In this document: one piece after another, positions 27,705 through 36,480 of the stretch | Layout: each line of letters begins with the position of its first letter | Numbering within the stretch: the stretch's first letter is position 1 | DNA from: Phycobacter azelaicus | GTDB taxonomy: Bacteria; Pseudomonadota; Alphaproteobacteria; Rhodobacterales; Rhodobacteraceae | Direction: 5' to 3' | Length of the DNA stretch: 64,000 nucleotides | NCBI RefSeq assembly: GCF_014884385.1 | Contig: NZ_WKFH01000003.1 | Span: 558,001 to 622,000, forward strand | Translations under genes and position numbers: made by a program | Notes under the pieces: generated by a model | Database searches by the model: none | Seen by the model: only the letters and a program-made list of their open reading frames with translations | What the model was told of the DNA's origin: nothing

Positions 27705-28111
27705 GCATGCCAACCTTTGCAGAGATCAATGTGGGCGACGCGCTTCCGCCGCTGACCACCAAGAAGATCACCCGCACCACGCTTGCCCTGTTCGCCGGGG
27801 CCTCGGGCGATCACAACCCGATCCATATCGATATCGATTTCGCCAAACGCGCAGGCATGCCGGATGTCTTTGCCCATGGCATGCTGAACATGGCCTATCT
27901 GGGCCGCCTCCTTACGGGCTGGGTGCCGCAATCGGCCTTGCGCGAATTCACCACCCGCTTCGTGGCGATCACCCAGGTGCATGCGGTGATCACCTGCACC
28001 GGCAAGGTGGTGGAAAAGCGCGACGGCAATCTGGTGGCGCTGGAAATCGAAGCTTCCGATCAAAACGGTGAGGTCAAACTGGCCGGAACCGCCCTGATCG
28101 AGCTGCCATAA
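27701..28111 (+). CDS. MaoC-like (R)-enoyl-CoA hydratase, catalytic subunit
   Basis: This 136-residue hot-dog-fold protein carries the hydratase 2 motif: Asp37 and His42 in SGDHNPIHID, followed by DVFAHGMLNMAYLG. It should add water to a 2-enoyl-CoA with the help of the upstream non-catalytic partner. It overlaps that gene by four bases (ATGA), which supports a 1:1 complex. Confidence 0.88.
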   Translation: MSMPTFAEINVGDALPPLTTKKITRTTLALFAGASGDHNPIHIDIDFAKRAGMPDVFAHGMLNMAYLGRLLTGWVPQSALREFTTRFVAITQVHAVITCTGKVVEKRDGNLVALEIEASDQNGEVKLAGTALIELP

Positions 28112-28131
28112 CGACAAAGGACACTGAAAAG

Positions 28132-28959
28132 ATGAGCAAACTTGCAGGCAAGACCGCCTATGTCACCGGCGCAGGCCGCGGCATCGGCCGCTCCATCGCG
28201 CTGAAACTAGCCGAGGACGGCGCCAATGTGGTGCTGAATGATCTGGACGCAGAACCGGCAAACGCGGTCGTCGCCGAGATTGAGGCGATGGGCGGCAAGG
28301 CGTTGGCCGTCGCGGGCTCGGTCACCGCGCAGGGCTTTGCCGATGATTTCATCCAGGGCGGCATCGACAAGTTCGGCGGCGTCGACATCATCGTCAACAA
28401 TGCGGGCTACACCTGGGACAGCTTCATCGGCAAGATGAGCGACGAACAGTTCGACGCCATGATCGACGTGCACCTGAAAGCTCCCTTCCAGATCCTGCGC
28501 GCGGCGTCCCCCTTTATCACCCAAGCCGCCGCTCAGGAGGCCGCCGAGGGGCGCGAAGTCTTCCGCAAGGTGGTGAACATCTCGTCGATCTCGGGCACCG
28601 GCGGCAACCCGGGCCAAGCCAACTACTCCTCAGCTAAATCCGGCGTCATCGGCCTGACGAAAACCATGGCCAAGGAATGGGGCCGCTTCAAGGTGAACGT
28701 CAATGCGGTGGCCTTTGGCATGATCTCCACCCGCCTGACCGAAGCCACGGACGAGAAGAAATCGATCGAGGTCGAAGGCAACAAGATCGGCATCGGCATC
28801 CCCAAGAAACTGGTGCAGGGCATGGAAATGATGATCCCCCTGGGTCGTGCCGGCACGCCGGAAGAGGCCGCGGGCGGCGTCTATCTCTTCTGCATTCCCG
28901 AAAGCAACTACGTCTCGGGCCAGACGCTGATCGTGGGCGGCGGCCTATCCGGGACCTGA
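28132..28959 (+). CDS. SDR-family 3-hydroxyacyl-CoA dehydrogenase
   Basis: This classical short-chain dehydrogenase of 275 residues has TGAGRGIGRSIA at about residues 11-22, then IVNNAG, the catalytic SSISGTGGNPGQANYSSAK (Ser, Tyr, Lys) and the C-terminal GQTLIVGGGLSGT. Context makes it the likely NAD(P)-dependent 3-hydroxyacyl-CoA dehydrogenase of the module, paired with the (R)-specific MaoC hydratase as in multifunctional enzyme type 2. AAAGGA lies upstream of the ATG. Confidence 0.85.
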   Translation: MSKLAGKTAYVTGAGRGIGRSIALKLAEDGANVVLNDLDAEPANAVVAEIEAMGGKALAVAGSVTAQGFADDFIQGGIDKFGGVDIIVNNAGYTWDSFIGKMSDEQFDAMIDVHLKAPFQILRAASPFITQAAAQEAAEGREVFRKVVNISSISGTGGNPGQANYSSAKSGVIGLTKTMAKEWGRFKVNVNAVAFGMISTRLTEATDEKKSIEVEGNKIGIGIPKKLVQGMEMMIPLGRAGTPEEAAGGVYLFCIPESNYVSGQTLIVGGGLSGT

Positions 28960-29017
28960 TGCCAAACGGCCTGCCCAATGCAACGGGGGCGGGCCACCAA
29001 AACTGGGAGGCATTAGC

Positions 29018-30109
29018 ATGCTGGAAGGCACCCGCATCATAGAGGTAGAAGGCCTTGGCCCCGGCCCATTCGCCGCGATGACACTGGCCGATATGGGCGC
29101 GGATGTGATCTGCATCCACCGCAAGGGCGGCGGCGTCACCCCCGGCATGCCGGAGCGTTCGGTGCTGGATCGCGGCAAACGCTCGATCGAGCTGGATCTG
29201 AAAGATCCCGGCGATATCGAGACCTTCTTGGCGCTGGTGGAAAGTGCCGATGGTCTGATCGAGGGCTTCCGCCCCGGTGTAATGGAAAAGCTCGGCATCG
29301 GTCCCGAGGCCTGCCATACGGTGAACCCGGCCCTTGTCTTTGGCCGCATGACCGGCTGGGGGCAGGACAGCGCCCTGTCTCATGCTGCCGGGCATGATCT
29401 CAACTACATCTCCCTGTCCGGAGCCCTGTGGTACGGATCCAATCCCGGTGATGCACCGCTGACACCGGCCACGCTGGTTGGCGATATCGGCGGCGGCGCC
29501 ATGTATCTGGTGGCCGGTATGCTGGCCGGGATCCTGCGCGCCCGCACCAGCGGCGAGGGCTGCGTGGTCGATGCGGCGATCTATGACGGCTCGGCCCATA
29601 TGATGAACCTCCTGATGAGCATCCGTCAGGCCGGAAACTTTGGCGATGCGCGGGGGCAGAACCTGCTGGACGGCCCGCACTGGAGCCGCACCTACGCCTG
29701 CGCAGATGGCGGGTTCATGTCGGTGCAATGCCTTGAGCCGAAATTCTATGCGCAGTTCCTCTCGCTGATGGACCTGTCCGACGACCCAGACTTCCAGCGC
29801 CAGTTCGACAAGACGCTCTGGCCCGCGCTGACCGGGCGTCTGGCCGGAATCTTCGCCAGCCAGCCGCGCGATCACTGGGCCGGTATTTTCGAAGGCACCG
29901 ATGCCTGCGTTGCTCCGGTTCTAAGTCCCCGCGAGGCGCTGACCCACCCGATGAACGCCCGCGGCACCTGGGTCGAGGCGCATGGCGCGCTGCAGGCCGC
30001 CCCTGCCCCGCGGTTTTCAGGTGCAGGCGACTGGACGCCACCCGAAAGCCCCGTTCGCGGACAACACGCAAAAGAGATTCTGGCCGAACTGGGCCGTGAC
30101 AAGGATTGA
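29018..30109 (+). CDS. Alpha-methylacyl-CoA racemase
   Basis: This CaiB/BaiF-fold enzyme of 363 residues carries the racemase triad rather than CoA-transferase features: His126 in GHDLNY, Asp156 in LVGDIGGG and Glu240 in CLEPKFY. These fall within one residue of the numbering I know for mycobacterial MCR (126, 156, 241). It should interconvert the 2R and 2S epimers of 2-methylacyl-CoA so that the S-specific dehydrogenase can act. Its place between the SDR and the acyl-CoA dehydrogenase fits. A related CoA-transferase function is the main alternative. Confidence 0.86.
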   Translation: MLEGTRIIEVEGLGPGPFAAMTLADMGADVICIHRKGGGVTPGMPERSVLDRGKRSIELDLKDPGDIETFLALVESADGLIEGFRPGVMEKLGIGPEACHTVNPALVFGRMTGWGQDSALSHAAGHDLNYISLSGALWYGSNPGDAPLTPATLVGDIGGGAMYLVAGMLAGILRARTSGEGCVVDAAIYDGSAHMMNLLMSIRQAGNFGDARGQNLLDGPHWSRTYACADGGFMSVQCLEPKFYAQFLSLMDLSDDPDFQRQFDKTLWPALTGRLAGIFASQPRDHWAGIFEGTDACVAPVLSPREALTHPMNARGTWVEAHGALQAAPAPRFSGAGDWTPPESPVRGQHAKEILAELGRDKD

Positions 30110-30113
30110 TGCC

Positions 30114-31271
30114 ATGACCGCGCATAGCTCCCCCTGGATGAATGACGAACTCACGATGCTGCAAGACAGCTGCCGCAGCTTCTTCACCGCCGAAATGACC
30201 CCGCACGAGGAACGCTGGCAGAAACAGGGCCATATCGACCGGGAGTTCTGGAACAAGGCGGGGGAGTTCGGCCTCCTCTGCGCCTCGGTCCCCGAAGAAT
30301 ACGGCGGCATGGGCGGCGATTTCCGGCACGAGGCGGTGATCACCACCGAACAATTCCGCGCGGCGGGGTTTTCCGGCTTTGGCAACTCGGTCCACAGCCA
30401 GATCTGCGCGGGCTATTTCCTTGATTACGGCACCGAGGATCAGAAACAGCGTTGGCTGCCCAAGATGGCCAGCGGAGAGATGGTCTGCGCCATTGCCATG
30501 ACCGAACCCGGCACCGGATCGGACCTGCAGAACATCAAGACCAACGCCCTGCGCGATGGCAACGACTATGTGCTCAGCGGCTCCAAGACCTTCATCACCA
30601 ATGGCCAGCAGGCCGATCTGATCATCGTAGTCTGCAAGACGGATACCTCACAGGGTGCCAAGGGGATCTCGCTGCTGGTAGTGGAAACCGAGGGCGCCGA
30701 AGGCTTTGCACGGGGTCGCAACCTCGAAAAACTGGGCCTCAAGAGCCAGGACACATCCGAGCTGTTCTTTGACGAGGTGCGCGTGCCGCCCGAGAATCTG
30801 CTTGGCGGGGTAGAAGGACAGGGGTTCTACCAGCTGATGAAGGCGCTGCCACAGGAACGCTTGGTGATTGCACTGGGGGCTGCTGCGGTGATCGAAAAGG
30901 CGCTGGAAGACACCGTCGCCTATACCTCAGAGCGGCGCGCCTTCGGGCAGGCACTGATCGAGATGCAGAACACCCGCTTCAAGCTGGCCGAGGCCAAGAC
31001 CATCGCCCATATCGCCCGCGTATTTCTGGATGACTGCATCGCAAAACATCTACGCGGAGAGCTGGATGCCGCCACCGCCTCGATGGCGAAATGGTGGGTG
31101 ACCCAGATGCAATGCGATGTGGTGGATGAATGCCTGCAGTTGCACGGCGGCTACGGCTACATGCTGGAATACCCGATCGCCAATATGTACGCAGACGCCC
31201 GCGTGCAAAAAATCTACGGCGGATCAAACGAGATCATGAAAGAGCTGATCGCCCGCACCCTGACCCAATAG
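30114..31271 (+). CDS. Acyl-CoA dehydrogenase (isovaleryl/long-chain-like)
   Basis: This FAD enzyme of 385 residues makes the 2,3-double bond in acyl-CoA and passes electrons to ETF. It has CAIAMTEPGTGSDL (about 125-138) and SGSKTFITNG near 155. The catalytic base appears to be Glu248 in the PQERLVIA helix, as in isovaleryl- and long-chain dehydrogenases, because the usual C-terminal YEGT position reads YGGSNE. The ATG at 30114 lies four bases after the racemase stop; an upstream in-frame start at 29982 lies inside that gene. Confidence 0.9.
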   Translation: MTAHSSPWMNDELTMLQDSCRSFFTAEMTPHEERWQKQGHIDREFWNKAGEFGLLCASVPEEYGGMGGDFRHEAVITTEQFRAAGFSGFGNSVHSQICAGYFLDYGTEDQKQRWLPKMASGEMVCAIAMTEPGTGSDLQNIKTNALRDGNDYVLSGSKTFITNGQQADLIIVVCKTDTSQGAKGISLLVVETEGAEGFARGRNLEKLGLKSQDTSELFFDEVRVPPENLLGGVEGQGFYQLMKALPQERLVIALGAAAVIEKALEDTVAYTSERRAFGQALIEMQNTRFKLAEAKTIAHIARVFLDDCIAKHLRGELDAATASMAKWWVTQMQCDVVDECLQLHGGYGYMLEYPIANMYADARVQKIYGGSNEIMKELIARTLTQ

Positions 31272-31287
31272 CGTCAGGCGCATCGGT

Positions 31288-31449
31288 TCAGCCATCCTTC
31301 TGGGCGGCGGCCTTCTTCATCCGGGCCAGCAACTCGGCCTTGGTCTCGCGCTTGCTGTAGGGGTTCTTCTCGGTGCCCTTGGCATTGTGCTCGCTATGCC
31401 AGGGCGCGTTGCGGCCCAGTTTCGGGCCGCCCTGTTTGCCGTAGTCCAT
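31288..31449 (-). CDS. Small hydrophilic protein of unknown function, 53 aa
   Basis: The minus strand between the acyl-CoA dehydrogenase and hemE encodes 53 residues starting MDYGKQGGPKLGRNAPW and ending ELLARMKKAAAQKDG. It is basic and rich in Gly, Lys and Asn, with no membrane segment or signal peptide; the C-terminal third could be helical. I recall similar short proteins in this family of bacteria. It follows hemE by about 39 bp on the same strand and may share its transcript. The function is not known to me. Confidence 0.65.
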   Translation of the reverse strand: MDYGKQGGPKLGRNAPWHSEHNAKGTEKNPYSKRETKAELLARMKKAAAQKDG

Positions 31450-31488
31450 TGTCCACTCACATCCTGTCTGAAAGGCTGCGACGCGCGA

Positions 31489-32523
31489 TCAGCCCTCTCG
31501 GACCGTATCGATCATCAGCTGCACATTGTCCGGGTTTGCATCTGGTGTGATGCCGTGGCCCAGGTTGAAAATATGCGGGCCACCGCGCAGGGTTTTGACG
31601 ATATGACGTGTCTCGTCGATCAAATCCTGCCCGCCGGTCACCATATGGCGCGAAGCTAGGTTGCCCTGCACGCAGCCATCCACCTGCACATGTTCGGCGA
31701 CCCACTCGGGCGTCACCGAATTGTCCACCGCAACGCAATCCACGCCAGTCGCCTTGGCAAAACCGATATAGCCCTCGCCCGCCTCGCGCGGGAAGCCGAT
31801 GACTGGAATGCCGGGATGACGCTGTTTCAGCGCCGCGGTGATCTGGCGGCAGGGTTCAAGCGCGTATTTCTGGAAATCCTCGCCTTTGAGCGATCCCGCC
31901 CAGCTATCGAAGATCTTGACCACTTCTGCGCCTGCCTCGATCTGCTTCGACAGATAGTCGATGGTTGCCTCGGTGATGCGCGCCAAAAGCGCCTCGAACA
32001 GCGCCCGGTTTTCCGCCTTCAGCGCATGGGCCGGTCCCTGATCCGGGGTGCCGCGTCCAGCGATCATATAGGTTGCCACGGTCCAGGGTGCCCCGGCAAA
32101 ACCAATCAGAGCCGTCTCGCTGGGCAGTTCCCGCTTCAGGATCTTCAGGGTCTCATAGATCGGGTTCAGCGTCTCGTGAATGTCGCTAACCGGGCCCAGC
32201 TTGGCAAAATCCGCCTCAGTTGTGATGGTAGACAGGCGCGGTCCCTCGCCAGTCACGAACCACAAATCGGCGCCCAGCGCCTGCGGCACCAACAGGATAT
32301 CGGCAAACAGGATCGCCGCGTCGAATCCGTAGCGGCGGATCGGCTGCAAGGTGACCTCGGCTGCCAGTTCGGAATTGTAGCACAAGCTTAGGAAATCCCC
32401 GGCCTCGGCCCGCGTTGCGCGATACTCCGGCAGGTAGCGACCGGCCTGGCGCATCATCCAGATCGGCGGCACATGTTGTTTTTCGCCTGCCAATGCGCGC
32501 AGCAGTTTCTTCTGTTCGGCCAT
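31489..32523 (-). CDS. hemE: Uroporphyrinogen decarboxylase
   Basis: HemE decarboxylates the four acetate side chains of uroporphyrinogen III to coproporphyrinogen III. The 344-residue protein has the two family signatures: [16 protein letters not shown] near residue 19 and the mid-protein [14 protein letters not shown], plus the conserved [15 protein letters not shown]. It is divergent from hemC, so two consecutive parts of tetrapyrrole synthesis share a 111-bp promoter region. Confidence 0.96.
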   Translation of the reverse strand: MAEQKKLLRALAGEKQHVPPIWMMRQAGRYLPEYRATRAEAGDFLSLCYNSELAAEVTLQPIRRYGFDAAILFADILLVPQALGADLWFVTGEGPRLSTITTEADFAKLGPVSDIHETLNPIYETLKILKRELPSETALIGFAGAPWTVATYMIAGRGTPDQGPAHALKAENRALFEALLARITEATIDYLSKQIEAGAEVVKIFDSWAGSLKGEDFQKYALEPCRQITAALKQRHPGIPVIGFPREAGEGYIGFAKATGVDCVAVDNSVTPEWVAEHVQVDGCVQGNLASRHMVTGGQDLIDETRHIVKTLRGGPHIFNLGHGITPDANPDNVQLMIDTVREG

Positions 32524-32634
32524 GGGATCCCTCGCTTGTCTCTTGGGTACTGAGGTCTAGCCTGAGCGGCAAATTGTCAAGGGCGGTGAGCCTCATGCTT
32601 GTCACGGCATAATGTCGCGAATAAAGGTTCAAAC

Positions 32635-33594
32635 ATGACACAGAACCTGCCCTCCCCCGCCTCGCCCCTCAAGATCGGCACCCGTGGATCGCCCCTGGCG
32701 CTGGCCCAGGCCCATGAGACGCGCGCGCGCCTCGCCGCCGCCTTTGACCTGCCCCCGGAGGCGTTCGAGATCGTCGTCATCAAAACCACCGGGGACAACC
32801 AGGCGCTGATCGCGGCGGACCGCCCGCTCAAGGAGATCGGCAACAAGGGTCTGTTCACCAAGGAAATCGAAGAGGCGATGCTGTCGGGAGAAATCGACAT
32901 CGCCGTCCATTCGATGAAGGACATGCCGGTGGCGCAACCCACAGGCCTGATCTTGGATTGCTACCTGCCGCGCGAGGACGTGCGCGATGCCTTCGTGTCG
33001 CCCAGCCTGTCGTCGATCAAGGAACTGGCGCCGGGGGCAGTCGTGGGCACCTCTTCTCTGCGACGGCGTGCTCAGCTGCTAAACCGTCGCCCCGATTTGC
33101 AAGTGGTGGAGTTCCGCGGCAACGTGCAGACCCGGCTGAAAAAGCTGGCGGACGGTGTGGCGGATTGCACCTTCCTAGCCATGGCGGGCCTCAACCGCCT
33201 TGGCATGAGCGATGTGCCCGCAACCGGCATCGATACGGACGATATGCTGCCCGCCGTCGCCCAGGGCGCCATCGGGATCGAGCGGCGCGAGGGTGACAGT
33301 CGCGCCGCCGAAATGCTGGCCGCGATCCACGACCTTGAAACCGCCCAGCGCCTGGCCTCAGAGCGTGCATTCCTTGCTACCCTTGACGGCTCTTGCGAGA
33401 CTCCCATCGCCGGCCTTGCGGAACTGGATGGCACCACCCTGCGCCTGCGCGGAGAAGTGCTGCGTCCAGATGGCTCCGAAGCCCTGCAGGATGCGCAGAC
33501 CTGCGTGATAGAGGACGGCCCGGAACTCGGACGAGAAATGGCTACAAAACTGTTAGAACAAGCCGGGGACGGTTTCTTCGACTGGCGCGGCTAG
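32635..33594 (+). CDS. hemC: Hydroxymethylbilane synthase (porphobilinogen deaminase)
   Basis: HemC joins four porphobilinogen units into hydroxymethylbilane. The 319-residue protein has KIGTRGSPLALAQ, the catalytic Asp89 in DIAVHSMKD, the Arg-rich TSSLRRRAQ at 139-147 and Cys254 in DGSCETPIAG, which carries the dipyrromethane cofactor. The ATG at 32635 has AAAGG upstream; the earlier start at 32599 is unlikely. Confidence 0.95.
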   Translation: MTQNLPSPASPLKIGTRGSPLALAQAHETRARLAAAFDLPPEAFEIVVIKTTGDNQALIAADRPLKEIGNKGLFTKEIEEAMLSGEIDIAVHSMKDMPVAQPTGLILDCYLPREDVRDAFVSPSLSSIKELAPGAVVGTSSLRRRAQLLNRRPDLQVVEFRGNVQTRLKKLADGVADCTFLAMAGLNRLGMSDVPATGIDTDDMLPAVAQGAIGIERREGDSRAAEMLAAIHDLETAQRLASERAFLATLDGSCETPIAGLAELDGTTLRLRGEVLRPDGSEALQDAQTCVIEDGPELGREMATKLLEQAGDGFFDWRG

Positions 33595-33668
33595 GCGCGC
33601 CTGACGCCACGCCCTTCTTGACCGGACCGCTGCTCCTCTGAACACTTCGGGGCGGGAGAACTGTGATC

Positions 33669-34613
33669 ATGACACCGGGAAAGGCCTATCTCACTTCGGA
33701 TGAAATCCGCCCCCTTGCCGAGCGGTCAGACCTGATGGGTCTGTGGCTGCTGTTGCACTGCTGGGGTACCATTGTCCTGGCATTGGCACTGTTTGCGATC
33801 TGGCCCAACGCGCTGACCCTAGTATTGGCGATCATGGTAATCGGCTCGCGCCAGTTGGGCCTTGCGATCCTGATGCACGAGGCGGCCCACAACGCCCTAT
33901 TCAAGACCCGCCGCCTGAACGAGATCTTTGGCGACTGGCTTTGCGGGCGCCCTATCCTCGCGGATCTGGGCGCCTATCGGCATTATCACCTGACCCACCA
34001 CCGCTTTACACAGACCGATAAGGATCCTGATCTGGTGCTCTCGGCCAAGTTCCCCACCTCCCACGCCTCCCTGCGGCGCAAGTTCACCCGTGATCTGACC
34101 GGGCAGACCGGGATCAAACAGCTCATGGGTCAGATAGCAATGTCGCTGCAACTGGCCGGGGACGATGATGCGATCGAGGCGGCCAGCTCCGATTTCGCCC
34201 AAAGCTTCAAGGCACCACGCCTGTGGGGGGCACTGCCGGTCTTTCTTGGCATCACCCTTCTGTTCAGCCTGATCGGAGACTGGTGGTGGGGGCTCGCCTT
34301 CTGGCTACTGCCGTACCTGACCTGGTTCCAATTCGTCCTGCGGGTACGCAACATCGCCGAACATGGTGCAACCGAGCAGTCCGAAAACCCGCTGCAGAAC
34401 GTGCGCACCACGCGGGCCGGGCCGATTGCGCGCCTGTTCGTCGCGCCCTACTGGGTGAACTACCACTTGGAGCACCACATGGTCATGCATGTGCCATGCT
34501 GGCAGCTGAGGCGCATGCACGCGCTTCTTCTTGGCAAGGGCCTTGGAGATCAGATGCGCATTGCGCGCGGATACGGACAGGCCCTCGCCGAAGCAGGCTG
34601 GCGCCGCTCCTGA
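33669..34613 (+). CDS. Membrane fatty acid desaturase
   Basis: This di-iron membrane enzyme of 314 residues introduces a double bond, or a hydroxyl, into a lipid acyl chain or carotenoid-like substrate. All three histidine boxes are present: HEAAHNALF, HYHLTHHRFT and HLEHHMVMH, separated by membrane helices. The GTG at 33663 and ATG at 33669 are both possible behind GGGAG. It lies 74 bp downstream of hemC on the same strand. Regiospecificity is unknown. Confidence 0.88.
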   Translation: MTPGKAYLTSDEIRPLAERSDLMGLWLLLHCWGTIVLALALFAIWPNALTLVLAIMVIGSRQLGLAILMHEAAHNALFKTRRLNEIFGDWLCGRPILADLGAYRHYHLTHHRFTQTDKDPDLVLSAKFPTSHASLRRKFTRDLTGQTGIKQLMGQIAMSLQLAGDDDAIEAASSDFAQSFKAPRLWGALPVFLGITLLFSLIGDWWWGLAFWLLPYLTWFQFVLRVRNIAEHGATEQSENPLQNVRTTRAGPIARLFVAPYWVNYHLEHHMVMHVPCWQLRRMHALLLGKGLGDQMRIARGYGQALAEAGWRRS

Positions 34614-34641
34614 GCGGAGCAGGCGAGCAGACCCCCTGCGA

Positions 34642-35535
34642 TCAGATCCACTTTGCCAGGGGTGGGAGGGACATCAAAACAGCATTGGCGTCGTGCCCGG
34701 TTTCAAGCCCGAACTTGGTGCCCCGATCATAGACAAGATTGTATTCGGCATAGAGGCCGCGATGAATCAGCTGCGCCTCCTTGTCCTTGTCATCAAAGGG
34801 CTGCACCCGGCGCTTTTCCACCAGGGGCAGATAGGCAGGGAGAAAGGCGCGCCCGATATCCTGCGTCAGAGAAAAATCCGCCTCCCAATCGCCGGTGCAT
34901 CGGTCGTCCATGAAGATGCCGCCAACCCCGCGCGCGCGTTTGCGGTGTGGAATATAGAAATACTCGTCCGCCCACTCCTTGAGGCGCGGATAGAGATCCG
35001 CACCGTGGGGGTCGAGGTGCCGTTTTTGCTGTGCGTGGAAATGCGCGGTGTCCTCGTCATATTCGATGCAAGGGTTGAGGTCCGAGCCGCCGCCGAACCA
35101 CCAGGCATGGGGTGTCCAGAACATGCGGGTGTTCATATGGACGGCAGGCACATGCGGGTTCTGCATGTGCGCGACCAGAGAAATGCCAGAGGCCCAGAAG
35201 CGCGGATCGTCTTTCATGCCGGGAATCCCTTTGCGGGCCGCCATAGCGTTTTGAGCGCGTTCCCCAAGCGTGCCGTAAACCTCCGAGATATTGACCCCAA
35301 CCTTTTCAAAGACACGCCCACTGCGCATCACGCTCATCAGCCCGCCACCTGCATCCGATCCGTCGTCTGCCGTGCGTTGGGTTTCGCTGATCTCAAATCG
35401 TCCCGGTGCCTGATCCGCGAAAGGACCCGTATCATGGCTGTCCTCAAGCGCCTCAAACGCGGCGACGATGTCGTCGCGCAGGGTCCGGAACCAGGCGGCA
35501 GCACGGGCTTTTTGGTCGGTCATGTCAGCAGTCAT
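34642..35535 (-). CDS. hemF: Oxygen-dependent coproporphyrinogen III oxidase
   Basis: HemF converts coproporphyrinogen III to protoporphyrinogen IX using O2. The 297-residue protein has VNTRMFWTPHAWW-type sequence (NTRMFWTPHAWWFGGGSDL) around the active site, then the DHR-like MDDRCTGD and a YAEYNLVYDRGTKFGL C-terminus. It is the aerobic counterpart of hemN at 55.6 kb, so the organism can make haem with or without oxygen. It is convergent with the desaturase gene. Confidence 0.95.
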   Translation of the reverse strand: MTADMTDQKARAAAWFRTLRDDIVAAFEALEDSHDTGPFADQAPGRFEISETQRTADDGSDAGGGLMSVMRSGRVFEKVGVNISEVYGTLGERAQNAMAARKGIPGMKDDPRFWASGISLVAHMQNPHVPAVHMNTRMFWTPHAWWFGGGSDLNPCIEYDEDTAHFHAQQKRHLDPHGADLYPRLKEWADEYFYIPHRKRARGVGGIFMDDRCTGDWEADFSLTQDIGRAFLPAYLPLVEKRRVQPFDDKDKEAQLIHRGLYAEYNLVYDRGTKFGLETGHDANAVLMSLPPLAKWI

Positions 35536-35572
35536 AAGCAGATCTCATCAAATCAATGGGATTGGGAACAGG

Positions 35573-36376
35573 TCAGTGAACGGGAGCAGCAACAGAATCC
35601 AGCAGGGTACGGCCACCATCGACCGTCAGGATTTGTCCCGTCATAAAACCAGCGGCATCCGAAGCCAGAAACTGCGCCGTTTCGGTCAGCTCCGTAGGTG
35701 CTGCGATCCTACCCAGTGGAGTATGGTTTTCGATATCTTGCCGGTAGGCACGATTGTCTTTGAGCGTATCACGCAAAGAGGCGCTCATCACCGATCCAAA
35801 AGCGATGGAATTCACCCGGATGCCATGGGGCGCATAGGACACCGACAGGGAGCGCGTCAGCTGATCCAGCGCAGCTGACGCCACCGAATAGGCCATAAGG
35901 TCCGGGTGCGTGCGCCGCGCTGCGATGGACGACAGGTTGATGATCGCACCGCGCGGCGTACCGGTTTCGCGGCTCTCACCCTGCTTGATCATCCGCCGGG
36001 CAACGTGCTGGGACAGACGCATGTTCGGCAATAGGTTCTCGGTCAGCAGCAGTTCCAGCGAGTCATCCTTTGGATCCAGCGGGTCGCTTGGTACCACCTG
36101 ACGGGCACCATTGACGAGGATATCGACCTCCTCAAAGGCATCGATCGTCGCAGACAACAGATTTGCGATCGTCAGACGCTCGCGCAGGTCGCCCGCAAAG
36201 AACCGGATATTGCTTTCGTCAGCCTGCTCTCCAAGCTCGGCCAGTAGGGCCGCCTCATTGATATCGGCAAACATGACGTTCGCGCCTTCGTCGGCAAACT
36301 TTTTGCCAATCGCCAGGCCGATCCCGCTTGAGGCACCGGTCACGATGGCGGTCTTGCCGGAAATCGAGAAGGACAT
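35573..36376 (-). CDS. SDR-family oxidoreductase
   Basis: This is a classical short-chain dehydrogenase of 267 residues: TGASSGIGLAIG at about residues 13-24, FADI after the second strand, ILVNGAR (in place of NNAG), the catalytic segment NLSSIAARRTHPDLMAYSVA with Tyr but Ala-Ser where YxxxK expects Lys, and GQILTVDGGRTL. It lies upstream of hemF on the same strand, 37 bp away. The substrate is unknown, and the unusual active site could mean altered activity. Confidence 0.8.
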   Translation of the reverse strand: MSFSISGKTAIVTGASSGIGLAIGKKFADEGANVMFADINEAALLAELGEQADESNIRFFAGDLRERLTIANLLSATIDAFEEVDILVNGARQVVPSDPLDPKDDSLELLLTENLLPNMRLSQHVARRMIKQGESRETGTPRGAIINLSSIAARRTHPDLMAYSVASAALDQLTRSLSVSYAPHGIRVNSIAFGSVMSASLRDTLKDNRAYRQDIENHTPLGRIAAPTELTETAQFLASDAAGFMTGQILTVDGGRTLLDSVAAPVH

Positions 36377-36480
36377 ACGGACACTCCAAGCCTGGGGATT
36401 AGGTTGCGAAAACTGAACCGGAGACTAGACCGGAGCCGGTCTTTTGGAAACCGGCAATAGAGCCTTGGCGCAGGGCATCA

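Noticed and set aside
28700..29875. 391-residue minus-strand ORF across the SDR and racemase genes
   Set aside because: It crosses two well-supported genes on the other strand and shows no motif of its own.
29018..30109. Call as CoA-transferase family III
   Set aside because: The His/Asp/Glu racemase residues are present near the numbering of known alpha-methylacyl-CoA racemase, so that function is preferred over CoA transfer.
34531..35646. 371-residue plus-strand ORF opposite hemF
   Set aside because: hemF is unambiguous on the minus strand, and the ORF starts inside the desaturase gene.
36426..36445. Short GACCGG/CCGGTC palindrome followed by TTTT after the SDR gene start
   Set aside because: The stem is only six pairs with a 2-nt loop, and no plus-strand gene ends there.
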